Shown: in pieces, positions 19,272-26,737 of the stretch
How positions within the stretch are numbered: position 1 is the first letter of the stretch
How the letters are laid out: each line of letters opens with the position of its first letter
Assembly: GCF_008642315.1 (NCBI RefSeq)
Contig: NZ_CP029192.1
Location: 4,092,001 to 4,156,000 of the forward strand
DNA: 64,000 nt
Direction of reading: 5' to 3'
Source: Streptomyces venezuelae
GTDB lineage: Bacteria; Actinomycetota; Actinomycetes; Streptomycetales; Streptomycetaceae
Made by a program: the position numbers and the translations under genes
Notes under the pieces: model-generated
Told to the model about the DNA's origin: nothing
Database searches by the model: none
What the model saw: only the letters and a program-made list of their open reading frames with translations

Positions 19272-19910
19272 GCGGCGATCCCCCGCGTGCCGGTCCCCCG
19301 AAGCGAACGGGTTCTCCTCACCGTCCGCGAGCACGCCCACAAAGGGATCGCCCTCGCCCGCGAAGGTGTACGCGCCGCCCTCCACGCGCGAGATGAGACT
19401 CCTGGTCCACTCCGCGCCCGTGTCGGCGGAGTGCACCCAGTAGTTCATGATCTCGCCGATGTGGCCCAGCTGACCGGGCCCTTCCTCGGGCGTGTAGTAC
19501 TCGGTGACGGACGTCCGCCACTCCTCGATGCGCCGCACCCGCTCCTTGAGGAGGCCCACGACCTCCTCGCGCGGCAGGTCGACCATGAGGCCGAGCGCCG
19601 CCGTGAGGATGTCGGGCCGCTGGTCGTACATCGTCAGGGACTCACGGAGGAGGGAGAGGTACTCCTCCGTGCCCTGATCCGTCATCTCGTACTCCGTGCG
19701 CGGCGGGCCGCCGGCCGTGGACGGGGCGATCTCGTGCGCGCGCAGCATCCCTTGCTTCGCCAGCTGCTTCAGGGCGTGGTAGATCGAGCCCGGCTTGGCG
19801 TTGGACCACTCGTGGGCGCCCCAGTACTCCAGGTCGTTGCGGACCTGATAGCCGTGGGCGCGGCCGTGCTGGCGCACGGCCCCCATCACCAGCAGCCGGA
19901 TCGCCGACAT
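19269..19910 (-). CDS. PadR family transcriptional regulator
   Basis: A 213-residue regulator. Residues 1-80 form the PadR winged helix (IRLLVMGAVRQHGRAHGYQV, KPGSIYHALKQLAKQGMLR, TEYEMTDQGTEEYL). The C-terminal Vir_C_2-like helical dimer domain follows, with LPREEVVGLLKERVRRIEEW, and ends in a polar tail. It is the first gene of a unit with the DrrAB-like transporter, whose promoter is separated by only 78 bp and carries matching operators. A third partial operator precedes padR, so autoregulation is likely. The inducer is unknown but is perhaps a transported compound. Confidence 0.92.
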   Translation of the reverse strand: MSAIRLLVMGAVRQHGRAHGYQVRNDLEYWGAHEWSNAKPGSIYHALKQLAKQGMLRAHEIAPSTAGGPPRTEYEMTDQGTEEYLSLLRESLTMYDQRPDILTAALGLMVDLPREEVVGLLKERVRRIEEWRTSVTEYYTPEEGPGQLGHIGEIMNYWVHSADTGAEWTRSLISRVEGGAYTFAGEGDPFVGVLADGEENPFASGDRHAGDRR

Positions 19911-19959
19911 GTACCGCGCCCTTTCGTTCAGCCCCCGGACCTCTTCGCCCCGCCCCCGG

Positions 19960-19981
19960 TCTTCAACTTTGACTAGGGTAG
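19960..19981 (-). promoter_or_regulatory. putative padR promoter -10 and operator O3
   Basis: TCTTCAACTTTGACTA (19960-19975) keeps the half site TTGACTA and matches TCAA in the other half of the O1 palindrome. On the minus strand it directly follows TACCCT (plus 19976-19981), a possible -10. It lies 50-70 bp before the padR start and also overlaps the last codons of the DinB-like gene. Confidence 0.55.
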
Positions 19982-20514
19982 CCCTGCTCCAGCGCCACCA
20001 GCTCGAAGGCCGTCTTCCCGTCCAGGGACTCGCGGACGATGTCGGCGTGGCCCGCGTGCCGCCCGATCTCCTCGACCAGGTGCAGCATCAGCCAGCGCAT
20101 CGACACGGCGCCGTCCTTCGGGAACCACGGCGCGTCGGGCAGCGGGAACGTGTCGTCGAGGCTCGGCACCTCGCGGATGAACGCCTCGGTCTCCCGGGCG
20201 ACCCCGTCCCAGAACGCCAGCGTCTCCGCGAGCGTCTCGCCCTCCACGAGGACGAATCCCTCGCCCCACGTCTCCTGCGTGCGGGCCTTCTCGTTGGGCT
20301 TCCGCTGCGCCATGCGGAGCCAGTTGAGCTCCACCTCCGCGACGTGCTTCACCAGGCCGCCGAGCGTCAGCTCGCTGGCGCTCGGGCGGGCCTTCGCCTG
20401 CTCGTCGGTGAGACCGATGACCGAGCGCCGGACACCGCCGCGCTGCGCCTCCACGAAGGCGATCAGGGCGCCGCGCTCGTCGCCGTGGGCTTCCGCGCTG
20501 ACGTGGGTGACCAT
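19963..20514 (-). CDS. DinB family protein (DUF664)
   Basis: A 183-residue four-helix protein of the DinB/YfiT-like metal-binding superfamily. Helix and ligand regions are VEAQRGGVRRSVIGLTDEQAKARPSAS, TLGGLVKHVAEVELNWL with the first His, and SMRWLMLHLVEEIGRHAGHADIVRE with two further His, the usual triad. AGAGAGG eight bases before the ATG decides the start. DinB-like proteins may act as thiol-dependent S-transferases (mycothiol in actinobacteria), but this one has no known substrate. Its 3' end overlaps the padR control region. Confidence 0.9.
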   Translation of the reverse strand: MVTHVSAEAHGDERGALIAFVEAQRGGVRRSVIGLTDEQAKARPSASELTLGGLVKHVAEVELNWLRMAQRKPNEKARTQETWGEGFVLVEGETLAETLAFWDGVARETEAFIREVPSLDDTFPLPDAPWFPKDGAVSMRWLMLHLVEEIGRHAGHADIVRESLDGKTAFELVALEQGYPSQS

Positions 20515-20595
20515 GGTGTCCGCCTCTCTCGCGCCCGCTGTCACGGGCTGTTCCGCCGGGCTCGTCCGCCGGGCTTCTCGACACCACAGACACTA

Positions 20596-20632
20596 CGGAG
20601 CCTTGCGGTCAGGTTCTGTCCGCAAGGCTCCG
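20596..20632 (-). terminator. hairpin terminator after the aldehyde dehydrogenase gene
   Basis: CGGAGCCTTGCGG and CCGCAAGGCTCCG form a perfect 13-base stem with an 11-base loop. It lies 24 bp beyond the stop codon of the dehydrogenase gene. Confidence 0.85.
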
Positions 20633-20656
20633 GGAGGCTCCGAAAGACGAGCCGGT

Positions 20657-22114
20657 TCAGAAGGGGAAGCGCGCCCTGCCGTGCTGCACCGAGATCCACT
20701 TCTGCGTGGTGAAGGCGTCCACCGTCGACTCGCCGTTCAGCCGCCCCAGGCCGGAGTTCTTCTCGCCGCCGAACGGCACGATCGCCTCGTCGTGCACGGT
20801 GCCGTCGTTCACGTGGATCATGCCGGTCCTGACGCGCTTGGCGATGCGTACGCCGCGCTCGGTGTCGGCGGTGTGCACGGCGCCGCTCAGGCCGTACGGG
20901 GTGTCGTTGGCGATGCGGACCGCCTCGTCCTCGCCGTCGAAGGGCAGCAGCAGGGCGACGGGGCCGAAGATCTCCTGGGTGAGGACCGGGGAGTCGTCGG
21001 GGAGTTCGGTCAGGACCGAGGGGGCGACCAGGTTGCCGTCGGTGCGCCCGTGCAGCAGGGCCTTCGCCCCGGCCGCGACGGCCTGCTCGACGACGGCCGT
21101 GACGGCGTCCGCCTGCGAGGAGTTGATGAGCGGGCCGATGTGGGTGGCGGGGTCGGCCGGGTCGCCGACCTTGAGGCTCGCGACCTTGTCGACGAACTTC
21201 TCGGTGAACTCCGCCTGCACGGAACGGTCCACGAGGATGCGGTTGGCGGCCATGCAGACCTGGCCCTGGTGCACGAAGCGGCTGAAGACCGCCGCGTCGA
21301 CCGCGTAGTCGATGTCGGCGTCGTCCAGGACGATCAGTGCGCTGTTGCCGCCCATCTCCAGGATCGAGCGCTTGAAGTGCGATGCGCACACCGTCGCGAC
21401 ATGGCGTCCCACGCGGTCCGAGCCGGTGAAGGAGATGACGCTCGGCACGGTGTTCTCGAGGAAGGCGTCGCCTATCTCGGCTATGTCCGTGATCACTACG
21501 TTGAGCAGGCCGGCCGGCAGGCCCGCGTCCTCGAAGACCTTCGCGACCAGGCTGCCGCCGAGGACCGGGGCGTTCTGGTGCGGCTTCAGCACCACCGCGT
21601 TGCCGAGGGCGAGCGCGGGGGCGACGCTCTTGATGGACAGCAGGAAAGGGAAGTTGAAGGGGCTGATGACGCCCACCACGCCGACCGGGACGCGGTAGAG
21701 GCGGTTCTCCTTGCCCTCGTCCGGGGAGGGCAGGACGCGGCCCTCGGGGCGCAGCGCGAGATGGACCGCCTCGCGCAGGAACTCCTTGGTGAGGTGGAGC
21801 TCGAAGGCGGCCTTGAGCCGGGTGCCGCCCAGCTCGGCGACGATCGCGTCGGCGATCTCCTCCTCGCGGTCCTCGATGATCCGCAGGGCGCGCTCGAACA
21901 CGGCACGGCGCGTGTAGGGGTTCGTCTCCGCCCAGTCCCGCTGCGCCCGCTCGGCCGCGCGGTAGGCCTGGTCGACCTCGTCCGCCGTGGCGACCGTGAT
22001 GGACGCCAGCTTCTCCCCGTCGTACGGATTGAAGTCGATGATGTCCCAGGAACCCGACCCGGCCTTCCACTCCCCGTCGATGTACTGGTGAGCCAGGTCG
22101 GTGAAGAAGGACAT
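20657..22114 (-). CDS. aldehyde dehydrogenase family protein (benzaldehyde/vanillin dehydrogenase-like)
   Basis: A 485-residue NAD(P)-dependent dehydrogenase oxidising an aldehyde to the acid. SPFNFPFLLS and GNAVVLKPHQNAPV bind the cofactor, SFTGSDRVGRHVA forms the Rossmann turn, the catalytic Glu253 lies in LEMGGNSAL and the nucleophile Cys287 in HQGQVCMAA; EIFGPVALLLPF closes the domain. The start MSFFTDLAHQYIDGEW has AAGGGG seven bases upstream. Sequence style is close to aromatic aldehyde dehydrogenases, but the substrate is inferred only. It is followed by a strong hairpin and appears to be a single-gene unit. Confidence 0.95.
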   Translation of the reverse strand: MSFFTDLAHQYIDGEWKAGSGSWDIIDFNPYDGEKLASITVATADEVDQAYRAAERAQRDWAETNPYTRRAVFERALRIIEDREEEIADAIVAELGGTRLKAAFELHLTKEFLREAVHLALRPEGRVLPSPDEGKENRLYRVPVGVVGVISPFNFPFLLSIKSVAPALALGNAVVLKPHQNAPVLGGSLVAKVFEDAGLPAGLLNVVITDIAEIGDAFLENTVPSVISFTGSDRVGRHVATVCASHFKRSILEMGGNSALIVLDDADIDYAVDAAVFSRFVHQGQVCMAANRILVDRSVQAEFTEKFVDKVASLKVGDPADPATHIGPLINSSQADAVTAVVEQAVAAGAKALLHGRTDGNLVAPSVLTELPDDSPVLTQEIFGPVALLLPFDGEDEAVRIANDTPYGLSGAVHTADTERGVRIAKRVRTGMIHVNDGTVHDEAIVPFGGEKNSGLGRLNGESTVDAFTTQKWISVQHGRARFPF

Positions 22115-22191
22115 GAGCGGACCCCTTGCCGCGGCAGCAGACGGCCGCATACGGAAGCAGACACCTGATCTCACGTCATAGTACTTATGTT

Positions 22192-23055
22192 TCAGGTGAG
22201 TTGGAGCAGACCACGGAGAAGATCCCGGCTTCCGACCGGATCGGGACTGTCCTTCTGCAGCTGCGCGACCACGCGCTCGTACTGGGCGACTTCCTCGGCC
22301 TTGTCGAGGTAGAGCGCACCGGTGAGCTGTTCCACGTACACGACGTCGGAGAGGTCGGACTCCGGGAAGCTCAGCATGGTGAAGGCGCCGCTCTCGCCCG
22401 CGTGCCCGCCGAAGCTGAACGGCATGACCTGGAGGGTGACGTTGGGGCGCTCGGAGATCTCGATGAGGTGCTGGATCTGACCCCTCATCACCTCACGATC
22501 GCCGTAGGGCCGGCGGAGCGCGGCCTCGTCCAGGACGCAGTGGAAGCGGGGTGCGTGCTCGGAGGTGAGGAGTTTCTGGCGTTCGAGGCGCAGGGCGACG
22601 CGGCGGTCGATCTCGGCCCTGCTCGCGCCCTTCATGCCGCGGGCGACGACCGCGTGCGCGTACGCCTCGGTCTGCAACAGGCCGTTCACGAACTGGACTT
22701 CGTAGACGCGGATGAGCGAGGCCGCACCCTCAAGACCGATGTATGTCTGGAACCAGCCGGGCAGGACGTCCGAGTAACTGTGCCACCAGCCCGTGAGGTT
22801 GGCCTCTTTGGCGAGCGAGAGCAGTGCGCCGCGCTCGGCGTCGTCGGTGACGCCGTAGAGCGTCAGCAGGTCCTCGACATCCCTGGACTTGAAGCTCACC
22901 CGTCCCAACTCCATGCGGCTGATCTTCGATTCGGAGGCGCGGATGGAGTACCCGGCCGCTTCGCGGGTGATGCCGCGGGATTCCCTGAGCCGCCTCAGCT
23001 GCGAGCCCAGCAGGATGCGCCGTACCACCGAGCCGCTCGACTCCCCTGCGGTCAC
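22192..23055 (-). CDS. WhiJ-like HTH (XRE) regulator with DUF5753
   Basis: A 287-residue protein of the large Streptomyces WhiJ/AbaA-type family. Residues about 11-75 are the helix-turn-helix (LLGSQLRRLRESRGITREAA, then SESKISRMELGR). DUF5753 follows, with WWHSYSDVLPGWFQTYIGLE, IRVYEVQFVNGLLQTEAYA, RRVALRLERQKLL, the VLDEAALRRPYGD motif and a C-terminal LTGALYLDKAEEVAQYE. The GTG at 23055 has GGGAGGA nine bases upstream. It diverges from a gene for a small ATP-binding protein and is near a DUF397 gene; such trios act in development and antibiotic control in known cases. The ligand is unknown. Confidence 0.92.
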   Translation of the reverse strand: MTAGESSGSVVRRILLGSQLRRLRESRGITREAAGYSIRASESKISRMELGRVSFKSRDVEDLLTLYGVTDDAERGALLSLAKEANLTGWWHSYSDVLPGWFQTYIGLEGAASLIRVYEVQFVNGLLQTEAYAHAVVARGMKGASRAEIDRRVALRLERQKLLTSEHAPRFHCVLDEAALRRPYGDREVMRGQIQHLIEISERPNVTLQVMPFSFGGHAGESGAFTMLSFPESDLSDVVYVEQLTGALYLDKAEEVAQYERVVAQLQKDSPDPVGSRDLLRGLLQLT

Positions 23056-23214
23056 TTCGCTCAATCCTCCCGATCGACTGGAAGCCAGCAGTCTGCCATT
23101 AAACGCTCCGGGCGGTACACGTCCGGTTACAGAAACAGAAAGGGTCCGAAAGCTCTTCACAAGAAGTCGCGGGAATAAATGGGCAAGAAACGGCACGGGA
23201 TTGTTCAAGTCCGG

Positions 23215-23245
23215 CGCGTGCACGTGCATCTGCCCTTGCATCTGC
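23215..23245 (+). promoter_or_regulatory. 31-bp conserved element, copy 1
   Basis: Begins CGCGTGCACGTGCATC and includes the 10-bp palindrome TGCACGTGCA. It matches 29 of 31 positions with the element at 24219-24249, which points the opposite way. It lies 113 bp before the ATP-binding protein gene, inside the 303-bp divergent region 23056-23358. It is a candidate binding site for the HTH-DUF5753 protein encoded next door. I see no other feature in that region. Confidence 0.8.
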
Positions 23246-23358
23246 TGTACGCATTCGGAACCATGGTCCGCGCGCCACCGCTGTACCGACCGCACCATCG
23301 GCGACCGACCGCGCCACCGCTCCATCGCTACGTACCGCGAAACCGGGGAGTGCCTCGC

Positions 23359-23850
23359 ATGGGGACGAATGGATCGACCATGCTCGAGCCGTTAAGGCAG
23401 GGGCTACCTCCGATCGACCCCTCCGCCGTCTCGGACGCGGCCTCCGTAGCCCTCCCCGCCCGCTACGAAGCGGTGGGCAGCGCCCGGCAGTTCACCCGCA
23501 AGACGCTGGGCCAGTGGGACCTCGACGAGCGGTTCGACGACATCGCGCTGGTCGTCTCCGAACTCGTCACCAACGCGCTGCGCCACGCGCTGCCCGCCGA
23601 CACCCCGCGCGACCAACAGGAACCGCCGGTGCGGCTGCACCTCATGCACTGGGCGGCGACGCGGCTCGTGTGCGCGGTGCGCGACCCCAGCGACGAGAGT
23701 CCGGTCGCCCGCGACACGGACGACGACTTCTCGGCGGAGTCCGGCCGGGGCCTGTTCCTCGTGGACTCGTTCAGCGACAGCTGGGGCTGGCACCCGCTCG
23801 CCGGCGCGCTGCGCGGCAAGGTGGTCTGGGCGCTGTTCGGCCTGGGCTGA
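23359..23850 (+). CDS. ATP-binding protein, anti-sigma regulatory (RsbW/SpoIIAB-like HATPase) family
   Basis: A 163-residue protein with a GHKL ATPase fold: the N-box is DDIALVVSELVTNALRHAL, a short G1-like CAVRDPSDESP follows, and ESGRGLFLVDSFSDSWGW gives the G2 region. Such proteins in Streptomyces may bind sigma or anti-anti-sigma factors, or act as partners of HTH-DUF5753/DUF397 modules. The ATG at 23359 has GGGGAG eight bases upstream; the frame is open further upstream but no start there has a ribosome site. It is transcribed away from the WhiJ-like gene and is convergent with the DUF397 gene. Confidence 0.9.
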   Translation: MGTNGSTMLEPLRQGLPPIDPSAVSDAASVALPARYEAVGSARQFTRKTLGQWDLDERFDDIALVVSELVTNALRHALPADTPRDQQEPPVRLHLMHWAATRLVCAVRDPSDESPVARDTDDDFSAESGRGLFLVDSFSDSWGWHPLAGALRGKVVWALFGLG

Positions 23851-23896
23851 GCGCGGGGCGCCGCGCGAGCGGCACCGCCCACCCTTCAGGGTCGAG

Positions 23897-24136
23897 TCAA
23901 CCACCTATCAGGTGGTCGAACTCCCCGTCCTTCATCCCCAGCAGCATCGCCTCGATCTCGGCGCGCGTATAGACGAGCGCCGGGCCGTCCGGGAACCGCG
24001 AGTTGCGCACGGCGACGTCGCCGCCCGGCAGTTTCGCGAACTCCACGCACGAGCCCTGCGAGTTGCTGTGCCTGCTCTTCTGCCAGACGACCCCGTGAAG
24101 CTCCGTGGCCGCCATGCCGTTAAACGCGTGGTGCAC
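23897..24136 (-). CDS. DUF397 small protein
   Basis: A 79-residue DUF397 protein: ELHGVVWQKSRHSNSQGSCVEFAKL, VAVRNSRFPDGPALVYTRAEI and the end MKDGEFDHLIGG are textbook for the family. I choose GTG at 24136 because GGGGAG stands six bases upstream; the internal ATG at 24115 has no site. DUF397 proteins are encoded beside HTH-DUF5753 regulators; in the best studied systems the pair behaves like a repressor with an accessory or antagonistic partner. The promoter region carries the second 31-bp element. A TATGAT hexamer on the minus strand lies at plus 24199-24204, a possible -10. Confidence 0.93.
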   Translation of the reverse strand: MHHAFNGMAATELHGVVWQKSRHSNSQGSCVEFAKLPGGDVAVRNSRFPDGPALVYTRAEIEAMLLGMKDGEFDHLIGG

Positions 24137-24218
24137 AGATCGCTCCCCGGGTGGTGCGGTGCCGTGTGTGGCTCTAGATGCAGTGGTCAACTGTCCCGGA
24201 TCATAGCTGTGTTCACAT

Positions 24219-24249
24219 GCGGATGCATGGGCAGATGCACGTGCACGCG
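24219..24249 (-). promoter_or_regulatory. 31-bp conserved element, copy 2, upstream of the DUF397 gene
   Basis: Reverse-complement copy of the element at 23215-23245, differing at two of 31 positions. On the minus strand it ends about 14 bp before the TATGAT -10-like hexamer, so it covers the -35 zone. On the plus strand it reads as hexamers all ending GCA (GATGCA, TGGGCA, GATGCA, CGTGCA), a 12-bp direct repeat. Confidence 0.8.
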
Positions 24250-24263
24250 GGGTGTTCCCTTGA

Positions 24264-24506
24264 TTACAGGCTTGTCAGCACCTGCTCGGAGCCCGCATGA
24301 CGTGCGAACGCCAGCGGATCGAATCCTTCGTGTACCAGGAAGAGACGCATGCCGCGCCCTTCGTGTTCCAGCGTCCGGGTAAGGGAACAGTCGGCGAAGT
24401 TGGCCGGATCGGGATCCATCCAACGGACGCCGAGCGTCCGGCCGGCCTCGTACGCAAGAACCTGAACGTGCACGGTGCCGGAAAAGTTCGTGCGGGGGTG
24501 CGGCAA
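24264..24506 (-). pseudogene. remnant of an SRPBCC (AHSA1/START-like) domain gene
   Basis: An 80-codon open stretch whose middle reads like the second half of an AHSA1/CalC-type domain: LGVRWMDPDP, then TRTLEHEGRGMRLFLVHEGFDPL. In family members this is preceded by about 60 residues of fold and followed by a Trp-rich helix, and both are missing here. No credible ribosome site precedes the possible TTG start. The similarity is by eye only. It could instead be a short real gene, but truncation at both ends favours decay. Confidence 0.45.
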
Positions 24507-24564
24507 CGAGACCGGCCTCCCCGCGCACCTGGAGGTGCTCGGGGAGGCCGGGCCTGTGGGTCTC

Positions 24565-24804
24565 CTACCTCGGCGACCCGTACGGCAGCAGCGCCATCTC
24601 GCGGGCGTTCTTGATCGCCGCGGCGATCCGCCGCTGCTGCCGCGCCGACACGCGCGTGACGCGCCGGCCGCGGATCTTGCCGCGATCCGAGACGAACTTC
24701 CGGAGCAGGTCGGTGTCCTTGTAGTCGATGTACGTGATGCCGGCGACGTCCAGAGGGTTGGGCTTCGGTGCGCGCGGGCGGGCGACGGGCTTGCGCGGGG
24801 ACAA
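24565..24804 (-). CDS. rpsR: 30S ribosomal protein S18, alternative paralogue
   Basis: A 79-residue S18: [29 protein letters not shown] followed by [30 protein letters not shown] is the full family signature. It contains no cysteine. In Streptomyces a cysteine-lacking S18 copy is encoded with other zinc-free ribosomal paralogues under Zur. The likely start is TTG at 24804, with GGAGG eight bases upstream, lying at the end of the cobW gene and so suggesting coupling. It is the last gene of the rpmG-rpmE-cobW-rpsR unit. Confidence 0.93.
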   Translation of the reverse strand: MSPRKPVARPRAPKPNPLDVAGITYIDYKDTDLLRKFVSDRGKIRGRRVTRVSARQQRRIAAAIKNAREMALLPYGSPR

Positions 24805-24807
24805 AGG

Positions 24808-25986
24808 TCAGACCTCCAGGAGGGTGTCGAAGGCGGGGGGCAGGTGTTTCCAGGCGTCGCGCCCGGCGGCGTACTCCTCGTCCGTCAGCAGGCAGGACTC
24901 CAGGACCTGGGCGAGCCCGTCGCGGTCCAGGCCCGGCGAGGTGAACACCAGGTGGTTGCAGCGGTCGCCGTGTTCCGGATGCCAGTCGAGGGCGGCGGCC
25001 GCCCGTCGCACCGGCGGGACCATCTCCCACGCCGCGTCCGGCAGCGAGGCCAGCCACGGCCCCGCGCTCTCGACGGAGAGCGCGCCGCCCGCCGCGTCCC
25101 AGCCGAGCAGCGTGTCCGGGTGGTCGGCCAGCCAGAACCTGCCCCTGCTGCGGGCTGCCGCACAGGTCAGATCCTCCAGGGCGTCGTACAGCCGCTCCGG
25201 GTGGAACGGCCGCTCCCTGCGCCACACGAACGTCGCGACCCCGCACGCGTCGGCCTCGGCCGGCAGCAGCGCGCAGGCGGGGTGCTGCGCCGCGGCGGCG
25301 GCCTCGACGTCGAATCCGGCGAGGGCGGCCGCGGCCAGCTCCCCCCGCCCGACCGGCACGCGCCGCGCCGTCGGGTGGAGCTGGGCGAGCAGGGCACGGT
25401 CCTCGTCGTCGGGTCCGGCGCCATCGGCCTCTGCCACGGCGAGCACGGGCGCGTACTCCAGTTGGCGCGCCCACGTGTCGGCGACGGTGCGCCGGTCGTT
25501 CGGGGCGGCGGCGAGTCCGACGTCGACGAGGTCGTCGCCGTTGCCGAGGCAGGGCAGCAGCAGGGCCGGGTCGACGGCCGTGACGACGCCGCCGATGACG
25601 AGGGCGTCACCGGCGTGCGCGGCGACGACCTCGGCCATCGCCTTGGGCTCGACCGAGTCCCACAGTTCGACGACCGCGAGCCGGGTGAGGCCCGCGTCCG
25701 CGAGGCGGCCGAGCTCGGGCATCAGGTCCTCGCGGAGCGCGCAGCACGCACAGTCGTTGACCAGGGGCGCGTCGCCGGTGGAGAGCACGCCGGTGGTGTC
25801 GCGGACCGTGCGGACGACGGTGCCGTGCACGGCGGTCGACAGGTCGTGGTGGAGGGCCACGCTGTCGGGGACGGTGGCCAGGAGCTCGTCGACGGCCGCC
25901 TTGCGGGCGACCGCGTGCAGACCGCCGACGATCACGACGTCCATGCGGCGCGGCGGGTCCATGGGCGGCGGGTCCGTGGGCGCCAT
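24808..25986 (-). CDS. CobW/COG0523-family protein with a degenerate P-loop
   Basis: A 392-residue protein of the CobW/YciC metallochaperone family. The CxCC metal-binding motif is present as NDCACCALREDL, followed by ELGRLADAGLTRLAVVELWDSVEPKAM and a C-terminal CobW_C-like part (RGRFWLADHPDTLLGWDAAGG, then NHLVFTSPGLDRDGLAQVLESC). The N-terminus, where relatives have GxxGxGKT, reads VVIVGGLHAVARKAAV, so the Walker A Lys-Thr is lost and GTP binding by the usual loop is doubtful. The ATG overlaps the stop of the L31 gene. Context with zinc-free ribosomal proteins points to zinc starvation. Confidence 0.85.
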   Translation of the reverse strand: MAPTDPPPMDPPRRMDVVIVGGLHAVARKAAVDELLATVPDSVALHHDLSTAVHGTVVRTVRDTTGVLSTGDAPLVNDCACCALREDLMPELGRLADAGLTRLAVVELWDSVEPKAMAEVVAAHAGDALVIGGVVTAVDPALLLPCLGNGDDLVDVGLAAAPNDRRTVADTWARQLEYAPVLAVAEADGAGPDDEDRALLAQLHPTARRVPVGRGELAAAALAGFDVEAAAAAQHPACALLPAEADACGVATFVWRRERPFHPERLYDALEDLTCAAARSRGRFWLADHPDTLLGWDAAGGALSVESAGPWLASLPDAAWEMVPPVRRAAAALDWHPEHGDRCNHLVFTSPGLDRDGLAQVLESCLLTDEEYAAGRDAWKHLPPAFDTLLEV

Positions 25987-26249
25987 CAGCGCTTGCCGAA
26001 CCGGCGCTCGAAGCGCTCGACGCGGCCCGCCGTGTCCATCACGCGGGACGTGCCCGTGTAGAAGGGGTGGCTCGCGGACGAGACCTCGACGTCGATGACG
26101 GGGTACGTACGACCGTCCTCCCACTCGATCGTCCTGCCGCCGGTGGCGGTCTCGCTCCCCGCCGCCGTCGAGCGGGTGAGGAAGGCGAAGCCCGCGGCCT
26201 TGTCGCGGAAGACGACGGGGCCGTACGGGGGGTGGATGTCCTTGCGCAT
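25986..26249 (-). CDS. rpmE2: 50S ribosomal protein L31 type B
   Basis: An 87-residue type B L31: [28 protein letters not shown], then the basic end [26 protein letters not shown]. It has no CxxC zinc ribbon, which type A proteins carry. In B. subtilis and Streptomyces such zinc-free forms replace the zinc form during zinc limitation and release zinc. It begins five bases after the rpmG stop and overlaps cobW by one base, so the operon is very compact. Confidence 0.96.
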   Translation of the reverse strand: MRKDIHPPYGPVVFRDKAAGFAFLTRSTAAGSETATGGRTIEWEDGRTYPVIDVEVSSASHPFYTGTSRVMDTAGRVERFERRFGKR

Positions 26250-26254
26250 GACGG

Positions 26255-26419
26255 TCAGCGCTCCTCTCGGAAGTCGACGTGGCGGCGGGCCATCGGGTCG
26301 TACTTGCGGATGGTGAGGCGGTCGGGGTCGTTCCGCCGGTTCTTGCGGGTGACGTACGTGTAGCCGGTCCCCGCTGTGGAGCGGAGCTTGATCACGGGGC
26401 GGAGTTCGTTGCGGGCCAT
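26255..26419 (-). CDS. rpmG: 50S ribosomal protein L33, zinc-free paralogue
   Basis: A 54-residue protein, [19 protein letters not shown] then [22 protein letters not shown] and [10 protein letters not shown], clearly L33. It lacks the four cysteines of zinc-binding L33. The ATG is only six bases after a TATACT -10, with no ribosome site, so the message is probably leaderless. It is the first gene of the reverse zinc-response unit. Confidence 0.93.
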   Translation of the reverse strand: MARNELRPVIKLRSTAGTGYTYVTRKNRRNDPDRLTIRKYDPMARRHVDFREER

Positions 26420-26425
26420 GGGGCT

Positions 26426-26453
26426 AGTATATGAAAATGACTCCCGTTTTCAA
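26426..26453 (-). promoter_or_regulatory. rpmG promoter with Zur-like dyad in its spacer
   Basis: On the minus strand TTGAAA (-35) and TATACT (-10) stand 16 bp apart. The dyad TGAAAA...TTTTCA (26432-26452) overlaps the -35 hexamer and fills the whole spacer up to the -10. These arms resemble the Zur boxes of actinobacteria as I recall them, though the centre is longer than the usual single base. Binding here would block this promoter and may also affect the divergent rpmB gene. Confidence 0.7.
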
Positions 26454-26500
26454 TAGGGGGTCCTGCCCAGCCCCGCGTTCCTACCGAGAGGTGCGTCACC

Positions 26501-26737
26501 TTGTCCGCCCACTGCCAGCTGACCGGAGCGGAACCCCGCTTCGGCAACAACATCTCCCACTCCCACAGGCGTACGTCGCGCCGCTTCGACCCCAACGTCC
26601 AGCGCAAGCGGTACTGGCTGCCGAGCGAGGGCCGGCACGTCCGGCTGCGGCTCAGCACGAAGGGGATCAGGACCGTCGACCGCATCGGGATCGAGGCGGC
26701 CGTCGCCAGGATCCGTGCGCGCGGGGTGAGGGTCTGA
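26501..26737 (+). CDS. rpmB: 50S ribosomal protein L28, paralogue
   Basis: A 78-residue L28: [55 protein letters not shown]. Only one Cys (residue 5) is present, against the four used in zinc-type L28. The start is TTG, with GAGAGG nine bases upstream. It is divergent from rpmG across the Zur-like site and is followed directly by the S14 gene, sharing one base of its stop (TGATG). Confidence 0.94.
   Translation: MSAHCQLTGAEPRFGNNISHSHRRTSRRFDPNVQRKRYWLPSEGRHVRLRLSTKGIRTVDRIGIEAAVARIRARGVRV

Noticed and set aside
26454..26500. A riboswitch or ribosomal leader in front of rpmB2
   Set aside because: The region is too short and has no stem conservation I can see; the Zur-like dyad explains control better.
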